Source of the DNA: an uncultured Bacilli bacterium
GTDB taxonomy: Bacteria > Bacillota_I > Bacilli_A > RF39 > UBA660
Assembly: GCA_934133155.1 (NCBI GenBank)
Contig: CAKPAT010000058.1
Coordinates: 1-7,735 of the forward strand
Direction of reading: 5' to 3'
Length of the DNA stretch: 7,735 nt
The notes under the pieces: model-generated
What the model was told of the DNA's origin: nothing
Databases searched by the model: none
Seen by the model: only the letters and a program-made list of their open reading frames with translations
Part shown: positions 1 through 6,124 of the stretch, piece after piece
Position numbering within the stretch: the stretch's first letter is position 1
Layout: each line of letters opens with the position of its first letter
Position numbers and translations under genes: made by a program

Positions 1-69
1 TCTTTATTAGAAAATGGTTCGAATAATTCCGTTAATAATTAATAAAGTTTGGGACATTTTCAAAAGTTA

Positions 70-150
70 TTGACATATTTTTGTTAAATGTAAAATTTAA
101 ATGTAAAACAGTGAATAATATATTTTAATCTTTAGATTATTAGGTATAAT
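70..150 (+). promoter_or_regulatory. Candidate promoter region of the 313-aa gene
   Basis: There are two candidates. A perfect TATAAT (145-150) sits 22 nt before the start codon, a distance like that of other promoters in this window, but it has no recognisable -35 box. Further upstream a perfect TTGACA (70-75) is followed after 15 bp by TAAAAT (91-96), a short spacer. I favour the proximal TATAAT. A 6-bp dyad, TAATCT-TT-AGATTA (126-139), ends just upstream of it and could be an operator. Neither call is more than motif matching. Confidence 0.4.
84..108. repeat. 12-bp tandem direct repeat
   Basis: TTAAATGTAAAA occurs at 84-95 and again at 97-108, separated by a single T, giving a 13-bp period. 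It lies between the TTGACA at 70-75 and the TATAAT at 145-150, upstream of the 313-aa gene. It may be a binding site for a regulator or simply low-complexity AT-rich DNA. The two copies are exact. Confidence 0.6.
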
Positions 151-172
151 GAAAACATAAGGAGGAATATTT

Positions 173-1114
173 ATGAAATATTATACATTGGAGGAATTAA
201 GCAAAAATCTGGGCAATTATATTGCCTCTTTAGGAGTTAATCAACAATTTTTGGATCAGCCTGTTTATGAATCTGTAGTTAAAGAAATAGGCCGTGTTAC
301 TGGTGGTTCTAATTTAGATAGAGAAACCAAAGACATTCAAGTTAAAGAAGAAAATGGATATATATCTTTTGAATACACATGTGATGGCGGTAAAAAGAAA
401 ACAGTTAGTATTTCTGCAGGCCCTGATGCAATTTATTGTACTCGTTGGGAAGATGGATATGGTTATAAAACAGATAAAGGATATATGCAAGAAAAAATGG
501 GTACTCGGTTTGTAGCAAAAATTGACAAAAACGACTGGGTTACAATTGAAAATGCAGATGTAATTGTTCGTTCCAATCCGGAGGATTATAGAAAATGTAA
601 GGCTACTACTCATGCCAAAAAATCTGAATACACCAATGACGGAATAATGCTTAGAAGCGTTGAAAAAAATTTTTCAAATAGACCGATTACATCTCCATTT
701 AATGAAATTGGAAGTGATGCAGCCTTTTGGCTAGCAAAGCAGGCATTTGATATTAATACGATAGCTAATAACTATGATAGTAAGGTAATTTTAACTAGGG
801 ATAAATTTGATACAGCTAAAGCTTATGCTGAGTATAAAAATAGCGGAGAGGAATATAGTGCAACTGTTCAATTAAATTCTGAGCATGGACTTAGAGATAT
901 GAAATTATCATCATCCCCACGAGATTGGATTTTTCCTATTACTCCAGCTACACAAGATTATTTAGACGCTACTATCGGACAAGAAAAAAATCCAAAAGTT
1001 GCTGCAGCTTTAGCAAAGTTAGCTGTTGGTAGGGACACTTATTATTATAATCCGGAAATGGACGATGATTATGTTTATAAAAATCCAGAAAATGTTCAAG
1101 GAAGAAGCAGATAA
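173..1114 (+). CDS. Hypothetical protein, 313 aa, unrecognised family
   Basis: I do not recognise this protein. The start is well supported: AAGGAGG (159-165) lies 7 nt before the ATG. It has no signal peptide or membrane segment and looks soluble and cytosolic. The N-terminus (1-40) is probably helical. Residues 55-135 alternate in a beta-like way and are rich in Gly/Lys/Tyr. There is an Ala-rich helical stretch around 275-285 and an acidic, Tyr-rich tail with EMDDDYVY (295-302) before a basic RSR end. The three cysteines (70, 89, 142) form no metal-binding pattern, and I see no nucleotide-binding or catalytic motif. The coding strand is A-rich, unlike the T-rich + strand genes that follow, which hints at separate ancestry. 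It appears to be transcribed alone, with its own promoter candidate and a downstream hairpin. The CDS itself is near certain; its function is unknown. Confidence 0.85.
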   Translation: MKYYTLEELSKNLGNYIASLGVNQQFLDQPVYESVVKEIGRVTGGSNLDRETKDIQVKEENGYISFEYTCDGGKKKTVSISAGPDAIYCTRWEDGYGYKTDKGYMQEKMGTRFVAKIDKNDWVTIENADVIVRSNPEDYRKCKATTHAKKSEYTNDGIMLRSVEKNFSNRPITSPFNEIGSDAAFWLAKQAFDINTIANNYDSKVILTRDKFDTAKAYAEYKNSGEEYSATVQLNSEHGLRDMKLSSSPRDWIFPITPATQDYLDATIGQEKNPKVAAALAKLAVGRDTYYYNPEMDDDYVYKNPENVQGRSR

Positions 1115-1117
1115 ATC

Positions 1118-1154
1118 AAATGAGGATATGTTAGTTAATTTCATATCTTTTTTT
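1118..1154 (+). terminator. Intrinsic terminator after the 313-aa gene
   Basis: GATATG (1125-1130) pairs with CATATC (1142-1147) across an 11-nt loop. The stem is extended at its base by G-U/A-U pairs and an A/T stretch, and is followed by seven T residues (1148-1154). The stem is AU-rich and therefore weak, but its position 4 nt after the stop codon and the U-tract fit a terminator. Confidence 0.55.
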
Positions 1155-1178
1155 GACTATATTTTGTTTTACTTGATG

Positions 1179-1187
1179 TGGTATAAT
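1179..1187 (+). promoter_or_regulatory. Extended -10 promoter of the transglutaminase-like gene
   Basis: TGG-TATAAT is an extended -10 element with a perfect hexamer at 1182-1187. No good -35 exists at 16-18 bp; the TTGACT at 1153-1158 is 23 bp away, too far. An extended -10 can work without a -35. The predicted start near 1194 gives a leader of only about 14 nt, which contains the ribosome binding site AGAGGGTGA (1195-1203). Confidence 0.55.
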
Positions 1188-1207
1188 TTTGTTTAGAGGG
1201 TGATTTA

Positions 1208-2137
1208 ATGAAGAAATTTTTTGATGTTTTATTTACTGTGTGTTTGTTTGGACTTTTGATTTTTTGTTTTACTTATAGGGAGGATATTGCCAAAAAAATT
1301 ATGGGCACGGTTTCTAAATATCAAAGTGTTACTCTTCCTAATGATGTTTCTTATCACAATGATTTTAATTTTAAGTTTGTGCAGGAAACTAATGATTTTC
1401 ACGCCAAAAATTATCAAGATCTTTTGAATATTATTTATACTGTTTTAAATAATGGGCTTTCGGAGTTTACTTTTTACTGTGATATTAGTTATGAAAATTG
1501 TTTAAATGATTTTAATAATATTTCTAAAGATCAAGTTTTACTATCTACGATTAATAACATGGTTTCGCCTTATAATAGTTATGAGAAGATTTATTTTACG
1601 ATTGCTAATTATGGGAAGATTGATATGAAGACTGATAAGCTTTATTCTTTGGAAGATATTAGTCTTACTAAGAATAAAATTAATGAAATTATTACAAATA
1701 GTATTAATGAGAATATGAGTGTAAGAGATAAAATTAAAGCTTTTCATGATTATTTGATCAATAATACAGTTTATGATAAGGATAGGGCTAATAATATTGA
1801 AAATGGTAAAGACGATAATTATGTTTATAATTCTCATAAGGCTAATGGTCCTTTGCTTGAGGGGTATTCTTTGTGCAGTGGTTACAGTGATGCGATGAAG
1901 ATTTATTTGGATATGCTTAATGTTCCTAATTATAAGATTTCTAATGCTACACATATTTGGAATTTGGTTTATTTAGACGGCCAGTGGCTTCATTTAGATT
2001 TAACTTGGGATGATCCGGTAACTAATGATGGGTCTAATTTACTTTTGCATAAGTTCTTTTTGATTACTACAGATGAGCTCAATAGTTTAGATAGTACTTC
2101 ACATAGCTATAATGAAAATTATTATTTGGAAATTTAA
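1208..2137 (+). CDS. Membrane-anchored transglutaminase-like (cysteine protease fold) protein
   Basis: A 309-aa protein with an N-terminal hydrophobic segment (about residues 5-22) after MKK, which acts as a signal anchor. C20 lacks a proper lipobox, so a lipoprotein is unlikely. The C-terminal third is a transglutaminase-like domain: catalytic C223 in GYSLCSGYSDAM, H249 in ATHIWN, and D264 in LHLDLTWDDP, with the family's HxWN and WxHLDxTW spacing. A helical region (about 150-190) with FHDYLINNTVYD precedes the catalytic Cys, as is usual in bacterial members. Such proteins are thought to be extracytoplasmic peptidases or cross-linkers acting on cell-wall or surface proteins; the substrate cannot be told here. 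The start is supported by AGAGGGTGA just upstream. The gene is monocistronic and shares a bidirectional terminator with the convergent kinase. Residues 40-150 are unrecognised. Confidence 0.85.
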   Translation: MKKFFDVLFTVCLFGLLIFCFTYREDIAKKIMGTVSKYQSVTLPNDVSYHNDFNFKFVQETNDFHAKNYQDLLNIIYTVLNNGLSEFTFYCDISYENCLNDFNNISKDQVLLSTINNMVSPYNSYEKIYFTIANYGKIDMKTDKLYSLEDISLTKNKINEIITNSINENMSVRDKIKAFHDYLINNTVYDKDRANNIENGKDDNYVYNSHKANGPLLEGYSLCSGYSDAMKIYLDMLNVPNYKISNATHIWNLVYLDGQWLHLDLTWDDPVTNDGSNLLLHKFFLITTDELNSLDSTSHSYNENYYLEI

Positions 2138-2159
2138 AAACTGCTTTATATGCAGTTTT
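2137..2159. terminator. Bidirectional terminator between convergent genes
   Basis: AAAACTGC (2137-2144) and GCAGTTTT (2152-2159) form a perfect 8-bp stem with a 7-nt loop. On either strand the stem starts in A residues and ends in T residues, so it can terminate transcription both ways. It overlaps the last base of the TGase-like stop codon (2135-2137) and the kinase stop codon (2158-2160). Confidence 0.75.
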
Positions 2160-3354
2160 ATTCGTATATGGAGTTTACTGGTAAGGTTATTATTACTTCC
2201 GTATATTCGTTTTCTTTTGATCTATAGTCTAATGTTCCTTTATGTAGTAATACAATTTCGTTTGATAGGGCAACGCCTAAACCACTTCCTTTTGTTTTTG
2301 TTGTGAAAAATGGTTTCTTTAAATTTTCTAGATTTTCTTTACTCATGCCTATACCATCATCTTTGATATGAATTTCGATTTCTTTTTGGTTTATGTTTGT
2401 CCATATTTTGATGTTTTTAGTATTGGCTTCGGTGCTGTTTTTTATGATGTTTACGAGTACCTGGGTTAATCTATTATAATCACCTTCTATGTATATTTCA
2501 TTATCTTTGGTGTTTAATTCGATATTTATATTTTGGTTTTTACAGTAAATTTTCATATTTTCGCAAACTTCTTCTAAAAGCATATTAATGTCTAACAAAT
2601 CTTTATTTATTTTTATTTTATTTATAGATAGAAAATCTTCTAATAATATCAAGGTTCTATTTATTTCTTCTTTGATTATTTTAATGTATTCCTTACTTTT
2701 TTCTTTATTTTCAATATCAAACATATCTAAATACCCTTTGCATACTGCAATGGGATTTTTTATTTCATGGGTTATGTTGAATAGTGATTTTTTGAAATCT
2801 TTTTCTTCTATGATGTTTTTTAAGTTTTTATGAAGTTTTAGTACTTCTTCAGTTTGTTTGAACTGATATATTGTTAAAATGGCACTTAAGTATAGTGAGA
2901 ATATTGCTATTAAAAGGTTGATTGTTTCACCTATTTGAATATATGTTGTGAAAAATTTTATTATACAAAAGATTAATATAAAGGTGTTTATATTTTTAAT
3001 TTTTAAGCTTAATATACAGTAAATTGTGTATTCTAGTATTATTAGAATTAAATTTCCGTTATAGAAATTATAATAATAAAATGCGATTATGACCGAAGAT
3101 ATTATAGTGGCTATATTTGATTTTTTATAGATTGCTAAAATTAAAGGGATATTTATGAGTAGTAGTGGAAAACCTTCAAATAATGGTATGTTAAATTTTA
3201 TTGTTATGTAAAGCATACTGAATATTGTTATGGCAAATATTAAGTTATTTTCTTCTTTTTTGAATGTTTTGGCATACATTAAGTACAATAGGTAAAATGT
3301 TAATGGTAAGGCCAAGTATGCTATATCTAAAAGCATTGCGTCAAATATTTTCAT
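2158..3354 (-). CDS. KinB-like membrane sensor histidine kinase, orphan
   Basis: A 398-aa sensor kinase. Residues 1-165 hold six or seven hydrophobic segments with very short loops and no large extracellular sensor domain. A charged linker (165-190) leads to the phosphoacceptor H196 in THEIKNP. The catalytic ATPase domain has an N box (VNIIKNSTEA, 301-310), G1 box DDGIGM (332-337), F box PFFTTK (348-353) and G2 box GSGLG (356-360), so all catalytic motifs are intact. The multi-TM head with this H box resembles Bacillus KinB, which feeds phosphate towards Spo0A; that assignment is inference, and other NtrB/AtoS-like sensors share the H box. The start is supported by GGTGA (3361-3365) 6 nt before the ATG. 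No response regulator lies beside it, unlike ordinary two-component pairs. Two Spo0A-type boxes lie just upstream. Confidence 0.88.
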   Translation of the reverse strand: MKIFDAMLLDIAYLALPLTFYLLYLMYAKTFKKEENNLIFAITIFSMLYITIKFNIPLFEGFPLLLINIPLILAIYKKSNIATIISSVIIAFYYYNFYNGNLILIILEYTIYCILSLKIKNINTFILIFCIIKFFTTYIQIGETINLLIAIFSLYLSAILTIYQFKQTEEVLKLHKNLKNIIEEKDFKKSLFNITHEIKNPIAVCKGYLDMFDIENKEKSKEYIKIIKEEINRTLILLEDFLSINKIKINKDLLDINMLLEEVCENMKIYCKNQNINIELNTKDNEIYIEGDYNRLTQVLVNIIKNSTEANTKNIKIWTNINQKEIEIHIKDDGIGMSKENLENLKKPFFTTKTKGSGLGVALSNEIVLLHKGTLDYRSKENEYTEVIITLPVNSIYE

Positions 3355-3371
3355 TTTTAATCACCATGTAT

Positions 3372-3422
3372 ATTTTAGCCTTTTTCTTTGCTAAATTTTG
3401 TCGAATTTTGTCGAATATTATA
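3372..3422 (-). promoter_or_regulatory. Kinase promoter region
   Basis: Two -10 candidates on the minus strand. TAAAAT (3377-3372) is 17 nt from the start codon, matching the short leaders of TGase and tmcAL, but has no consensus -35. TATAAT (3422-3417) is perfect but also lacks a -35. With the first, the Spo0A boxes fall on and above the -35 position (about -34 to -50), as expected of an activated promoter. With the second, they cover the transcription start, as expected of repression. Confidence 0.4.
3399..3415 (+). promoter_or_regulatory. Tandem Spo0A boxes (0A boxes)
   Basis: TGTCGAA occurs at 3399-3405 and again at 3409-3415 in the same orientation, as part of an exact 10-bp tandem repeat (AATTTTGTCG, 3394-3403 and 3404-3413). 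TGTCGAA is the consensus DNA target of the sporulation regulator Spo0A, and tandem boxes one helical turn apart are a known arrangement for dimer binding. The pair lies between the prepilin gene end and the kinase start, so the kinase is the natural target. The motif match is direct; regulation is inferred. Confidence 0.65.
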
Positions 3423-3436
3423 TTTTTTTGTAATTT

Positions 3437-3459
3437 AAAAGCAGATTTAGTCCTGCTTT
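3437..3459 (-). terminator. Terminator of the prepilin-like gene
   Basis: On the minus strand AAAGCAG and CTGCTTT form a perfect 7-bp stem (3453-3459 with 3438-3444) with an 8-nt loop, ending in a short run of four T residues. The gene's stop codon (3449-3447) lies in the loop, so the last codons form the hairpin. The T-run is short, so termination may be partial. Confidence 0.5.
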
Positions 3460-4697
3460 ATGATGTATGGATCTACTTTAGTTCCTGAACCTTCTAGTTT
3501 TAAGTCAGATTTTAGGAATAGAACTGGTGTTATGCCATGAGTACCATGAGAAGAATTATTTCCGCCTAACTGTCCATTACTTAACATATGAATAACATCC
3601 CTTCCTGTTTCATTTGAATATGGGTTCATTGACCATCCTTGATTTTTATCTCCACCTTTAGCTTCAAATACCCAGTTATGGTTTTGACTATTGCTGTAGC
3701 AATCTGAGTTTGAAGAGTAATCTTTTACATTTTTACAAACTGGATTGGTACTAGCTTTTACATAATCACTTATATTAGTTATTCCTACTTTTCCATACCA
3801 TTTGTAAGCTTCTTCTTGTTTTATGGTAGTATTTATATCAGTTTCATTTATATCAACCATTCCAACATTAAATAGATGTGGAACGATAACGTCTTTTACT
3901 TCTTGCTTTAGATTGTTATACCACTCTGTATTTAAATAAATATTTAAAGTTGCTTCCTTATCTGGAAGATTATACAATTTTCCACCAACACTTTGCGGCA
4001 TTTGTGTTATTCTTTGTCCTGAACTATTTAACATAGTGGTGTTACTACCCCACACCTTACACCCATAACCAAATGTACAGTAGTCTGCTTTATCGGTAGA
4101 GTATCTTTCTTTTGCTTCATCATATGCTTTACTACCAACACTTCCTATTTTCATTACTTTTAGTGTACCATCACTTTCGATAGAAACTATTCTGTACAAA
4201 TCGTCACCAAGTTTTATGTAATTTCCTGGGTCTGCACCTTTAAAGATATATTCATCATCTTTTGTTTCACCTTTATAAAGTCCATCGCCTTCTGTAACTA
4301 CTTCTTTTTTTATTGTTTCAGCTGCAGAACTATTACAAGATAAGTTATAGTTATATTCATATTGGTTTGTATCTTTCTGATATGTGATTGTGACACTTCC
4401 TGTTAATGTTTCGTTTGTTTGTGGGTCTTTTAATTCTTTATCAGTTTTTAAATATCCTTTAGTTTTTAATTCTTCTAGGCTTATTTCTTTTACTTCGTTT
4501 TCTGTTGGAAGTTCTTTAAAATTATCTGTTCCCCACCTTTTTGCAGCGTCTATAATAGCGATTCTTTGCTGATGACATGTTTTTTCTTTTGATGTTTCAA
4601 TCGCATTTAATACAGTAGGCACTGCTATCATTGAAAGTATACCAAGTATGACAATGACCGTTAAAAGTTCAATTAATGTAAATCCTTTTTTATTCAT
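3447..4697 (-). CDS. Type IV prepilin-like protein with large C-terminal extracellular domain
   Basis: A 416-aa protein starting with a textbook class III signal: KKG followed by FTLIELLTV, so a prepilin peptidase would cut after G5 and leave N-methyl-Phe with Glu at mature position 5. The hydrophobic helix spans about 6-28. Residues 30-125 look like a pilin head. From about 140 a second domain begins (EYIFKGADPGNYIKLGDDLYRIV at its start), with a YLNTEWYNNL segment (254-263) and a closing motif GITPVLFLKS...GSGTxxDPYII (388-413). This layout resembles DUF6273-like surface domains common in uncultured Firmicutes; I infer this from memory. Six cysteines (41, 121, 207, 213, 321, 333) are spaced as possible disulphide pairs. 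The start follows AAAGGAG (4713-4707). No prepilin peptidase, pilus ATPase or other pilin is in the window, so it relies on a secretion machine encoded elsewhere. Confidence 0.85.
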   Translation of the reverse strand: MNKKGFTLIELLTVIVILGILSMIAVPTVLNAIETSKEKTCHQQRIAIIDAAKRWGTDNFKELPTENEVKEISLEELKTKGYLKTDKELKDPQTNETLTGSVTITYQKDTNQYEYNYNLSCNSSAAETIKKEVVTEGDGLYKGETKDDEYIFKGADPGNYIKLGDDLYRIVSIESDGTLKVMKIGSVGSKAYDEAKERYSTDKADYCTFGYGCKVWGSNTTMLNSSGQRITQMPQSVGGKLYNLPDKEATLNIYLNTEWYNNLKQEVKDVIVPHLFNVGMVDINETDINTTIKQEEAYKWYGKVGITNISDYVKASTNPVCKNVKDYSSNSDCYSNSQNHNWVFEAKGGDKNQGWSMNPYSNETGRDVIHMLSNGQLGGNNSSHGTHGITPVLFLKSDLKLEGSGTKVDPYIIKQD

Positions 4698-4725
4698 ATC
4701 CTTACTCTCCTTTTACTATAATAAT

Positions 4726-4753
4726 ATCATATTTTGAGGTAATTTTATTCAAA
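4726..4753 (-). promoter_or_regulatory. Candidate promoter of the prepilin-like gene
   Basis: On the minus strand TTTGAA (4753-4748) and TATGAT (4731-4726) are separated by 16 bp. The -10 matches consensus in five of six positions, the -35 in four. The ribosome binding site AAAGGAG (4713-4707) follows, 9 nt before the ATG. Confidence 0.4.
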
Positions 4754-4784
4754 GACTGACATTTTTTTCATTTTTGTAAAGAAA

Positions 4785-4836
4785 AAGTTCTATTACGCAA
4801 AATCGAATTTTTTTTTAAAATTGCGTAATAGAGCTT
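4785..4836 (-). terminator. Long hairpin terminator of the ATPase gene
   Basis: Arms 4785-4800 and 4821-4836 pair over 16 positions with one G-T wobble; the inner 12 bp (TCTATTACGCAA with its complement) are perfect. The loop is 20 nt and holds nine consecutive T on the + strand. On the minus strand the hairpin starts at the ATPase stop codon (4837-4835) and its far side runs into TTTTTCTTT, as in an intrinsic terminator. The stem is much longer than the other terminators here, so a remnant of a small inverted-repeat element is also possible. Confidence 0.65.
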
Positions 4837-6040
4837 ACTTTTCATTTAGTAGCCAATCTATGATATTTATTTTTGTTATGCCATTATAGTCAGCTTCTAA
4901 GTCCATGTCTAGTGTTAGTAAGTATTTTGGATAATAATCTCCTGTTTTTTGAAGGGACTTAAGTTCTCTTTCTAGGACTTTTTCGTCTCTTACGGATAAT
5001 GATACTTGGTAATATTTTAAGCCGGTTTTATCTTGGGCTACAAAGTCTATTTCTAGATCATCAACTTTCCCAACATAAACTCGGTAACCTCTTCTTAATA
5101 ATTCTAAGTAAACTATATTTTCTAATATGTGTCCCATGTCACTATAAGCTTTTTTTCCTAATAAGTAATTTCTAAAACCTTGGTCTACAACATAATATTT
5201 ATAATCCCTATCAAGTAAATTTTTACCTTTTACGTCAAATCTTTCTGCTTTATATATTAGAAAGCTTTCAGTAAATGCGGATATGTATTTTAAAACTGTA
5301 TGATTACTCGTCGAAATTCCTTTACTGGTTAATGTATCACTTATTTTTTTAGTTGATATTGGGCTACCAATACTATCAAATATAAATTTCAATATGTTTT
5401 CCATGAGTATTTTATCGGTTATATTATTTTTTGCAATTATATCTTTATAAACAATAGTTGTAAATATTCCTTCTAAATATATATATAAATCATTTGAATT
5501 ATCTTTTAGTATTGGTATATTTCCAGGCATTCCACCATTTTTCATATAATCTTCAAAATATTCATATTTACTTTTATTTTTATCTTTAAAGGCGGTTAAA
5601 TATTCTTTAAATGATAGTGGTAACATTTTTATTTCTATATATCTTCCAGATAATAGGGTTGCAAGCTCTCCAGAAAGCAAAAAAGCATTTGAACCGGTAA
5701 TATAAACATCAACATTTTCCTTTATATACAAACTATCAACAGCTTTTTGGAATTCTGGAACATTTTGAACTTCGTCTAAGAAAACATAAAATTTTGTTTG
5801 ATTATTTATTTGTTTATTTATAAAATCATACAGTTCTTTATAGTTTTGAAAGTCATACATTGCATCTTCAAGGTTAATATCTATTATTTGATTTTCTTTT
5901 ACTCCAGTTTCTTTTAAGTAATTTATAAACTCTTTAAATAATGTTGATTTACCACATCTACGTATTCCTGTAACAACTTTGATTAAATCTTTGTCTTTAA
6001 AACGGTTTAACATATCAAGATATTCTGCTCTTTCTATCAT
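4835..6040 (-). CDS. AAA_14/DUF4143-type ATPase
   Basis: A 401-aa P-loop ATPase. Walker A is GIRRCGKST (25-33), Walker B YVFLDE (85-90), sensor-like ITGSN (114-118), and a conserved LSGRY (130-134) is followed by LPLSFKEYL, the hallmark run of this family. The C-terminal half fits DUF4143: a winged-helix-like part (about 210-265) and an EIDFVAQ...YYQVS segment (330-347) resembling a PD-(D/E)XK nuclease core. In this family its acidic and Lys/Gln residues may or may not be catalytic. The cellular role is not established; these genes are common, often multicopy and patchily distributed. I chose ATG at 6040, preceded by AAGGAGG (6053-6047) and a near-consensus promoter at 6091-6063. The open frame continues to 6112, but only through that promoter. 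It is monocistronic, ended by a long hairpin. Confidence 0.9.
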   Translation of the reverse strand: MIERAEYLDMLNRFKDKDLIKVVTGIRRCGKSTLFKEFINYLKETGVKENQIIDINLEDAMYDFQNYKELYDFINKQINNQTKFYVFLDEVQNVPEFQKAVDSLYIKENVDVYITGSNAFLLSGELATLLSGRYIEIKMLPLSFKEYLTAFKDKNKSKYEYFEDYMKNGGMPGNIPILKDNSNDLYIYLEGIFTTIVYKDIIAKNNITDKILMENILKFIFDSIGSPISTKKISDTLTSKGISTSNHTVLKYISAFTESFLIYKAERFDVKGKNLLDRDYKYYVVDQGFRNYLLGKKAYSDMGHILENIVYLELLRRGYRVYVGKVDDLEIDFVAQDKTGLKYYQVSLSVRDEKVLERELKSLQKTGDYYPKYLLTLDMDLEADYNGITKINIIDWLLNEK

Positions 6041-6062
6041 ATTTTTCCTCCTTTTTGTATAA

Positions 6063-6091
6063 ATCATACAACTAAAAGTATTTTTAGTCAA
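6063..6091 (-). promoter_or_regulatory. Promoter of the ATPase gene with a dyad in its spacer
   Basis: On the minus strand TTGACT (6091-6086) is followed after exactly 17 bp by TATGAT (6068-6063), each five of six to consensus. This is the best promoter in the window. The spacer is largely a dyad: ACTAAAA (6071-6077) and TTTTAGT (6082-6088) with a 4-nt centre, a layout typical of a repressor operator. The predicted transcription start near 6056 rules out the upstream in-frame start at 6112. Confidence 0.7.
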
Positions 6092-6092
6092 G

Positions 6093-6114
6093 TATTGGAA
6101 AAATATTTCCAATA
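6093..6114. repeat. 22-bp inverted repeat, probable operator
   Basis: TATTGGAAA (6093-6101) and TTTCCAATA (6106-6114) are perfect 9-bp arms around AATA. The repeat ends 1 bp upstream of the ATPase -35 box, between two divergent genes. It is followed by TTTTTT on the + strand, so a terminator-like role against + strand read-through is possible, but no + gene ends here. A regulator site is more likely; I do not recognise the motif. Confidence 0.55.
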
Positions 6115-6124
6115 TTTTTTAATT

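Noticed and set aside
1..42. Possible last 13 codons of an upstream + strand gene ending at TAA 40-42.
   Set aside because: Frame 1 is open from the window edge, but 13 codons are too few to support a coding call.
314..613. Minus-strand frame of 99 codons opposite the 313-aa gene.
   Set aside because: It is antisense to a gene with a strong ribosome binding site; its Phe/Ile/Cys-rich translation is typical of the reverse of an AT-rich gene.
1541..1954. Minus-strand frame of 137 codons within the transglutaminase-like gene.
   Set aside because: It lies opposite the catalytic domain and encodes a monotonous Ile/Asn-rich product with no recognisable domain.
2112..2306. Plus-strand frame of 64 codons spanning the convergent gene ends.
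   Set aside because: It crosses a bidirectional terminator and runs antisense to the kinase ATPase domain, with no ribosome binding site of note.
3394..3413. The 10-bp tandem repeat as a CRISPR or replication iteron.
   Set aside because: Only two copies without spacers, and the content is exactly the Spo0A consensus.
5309..5316. CGTCGAAA in the ATPase gene as another Spo0A box.
   Set aside because: It lacks the leading TG of the consensus and lies inside a coding region.
6041..6112. N-terminal extension of the ATPase starting at 6112.
   Set aside because: The extension covers the -35/-10 promoter and an inverted repeat, while ATG 6040 has an ideal ribosome binding site.
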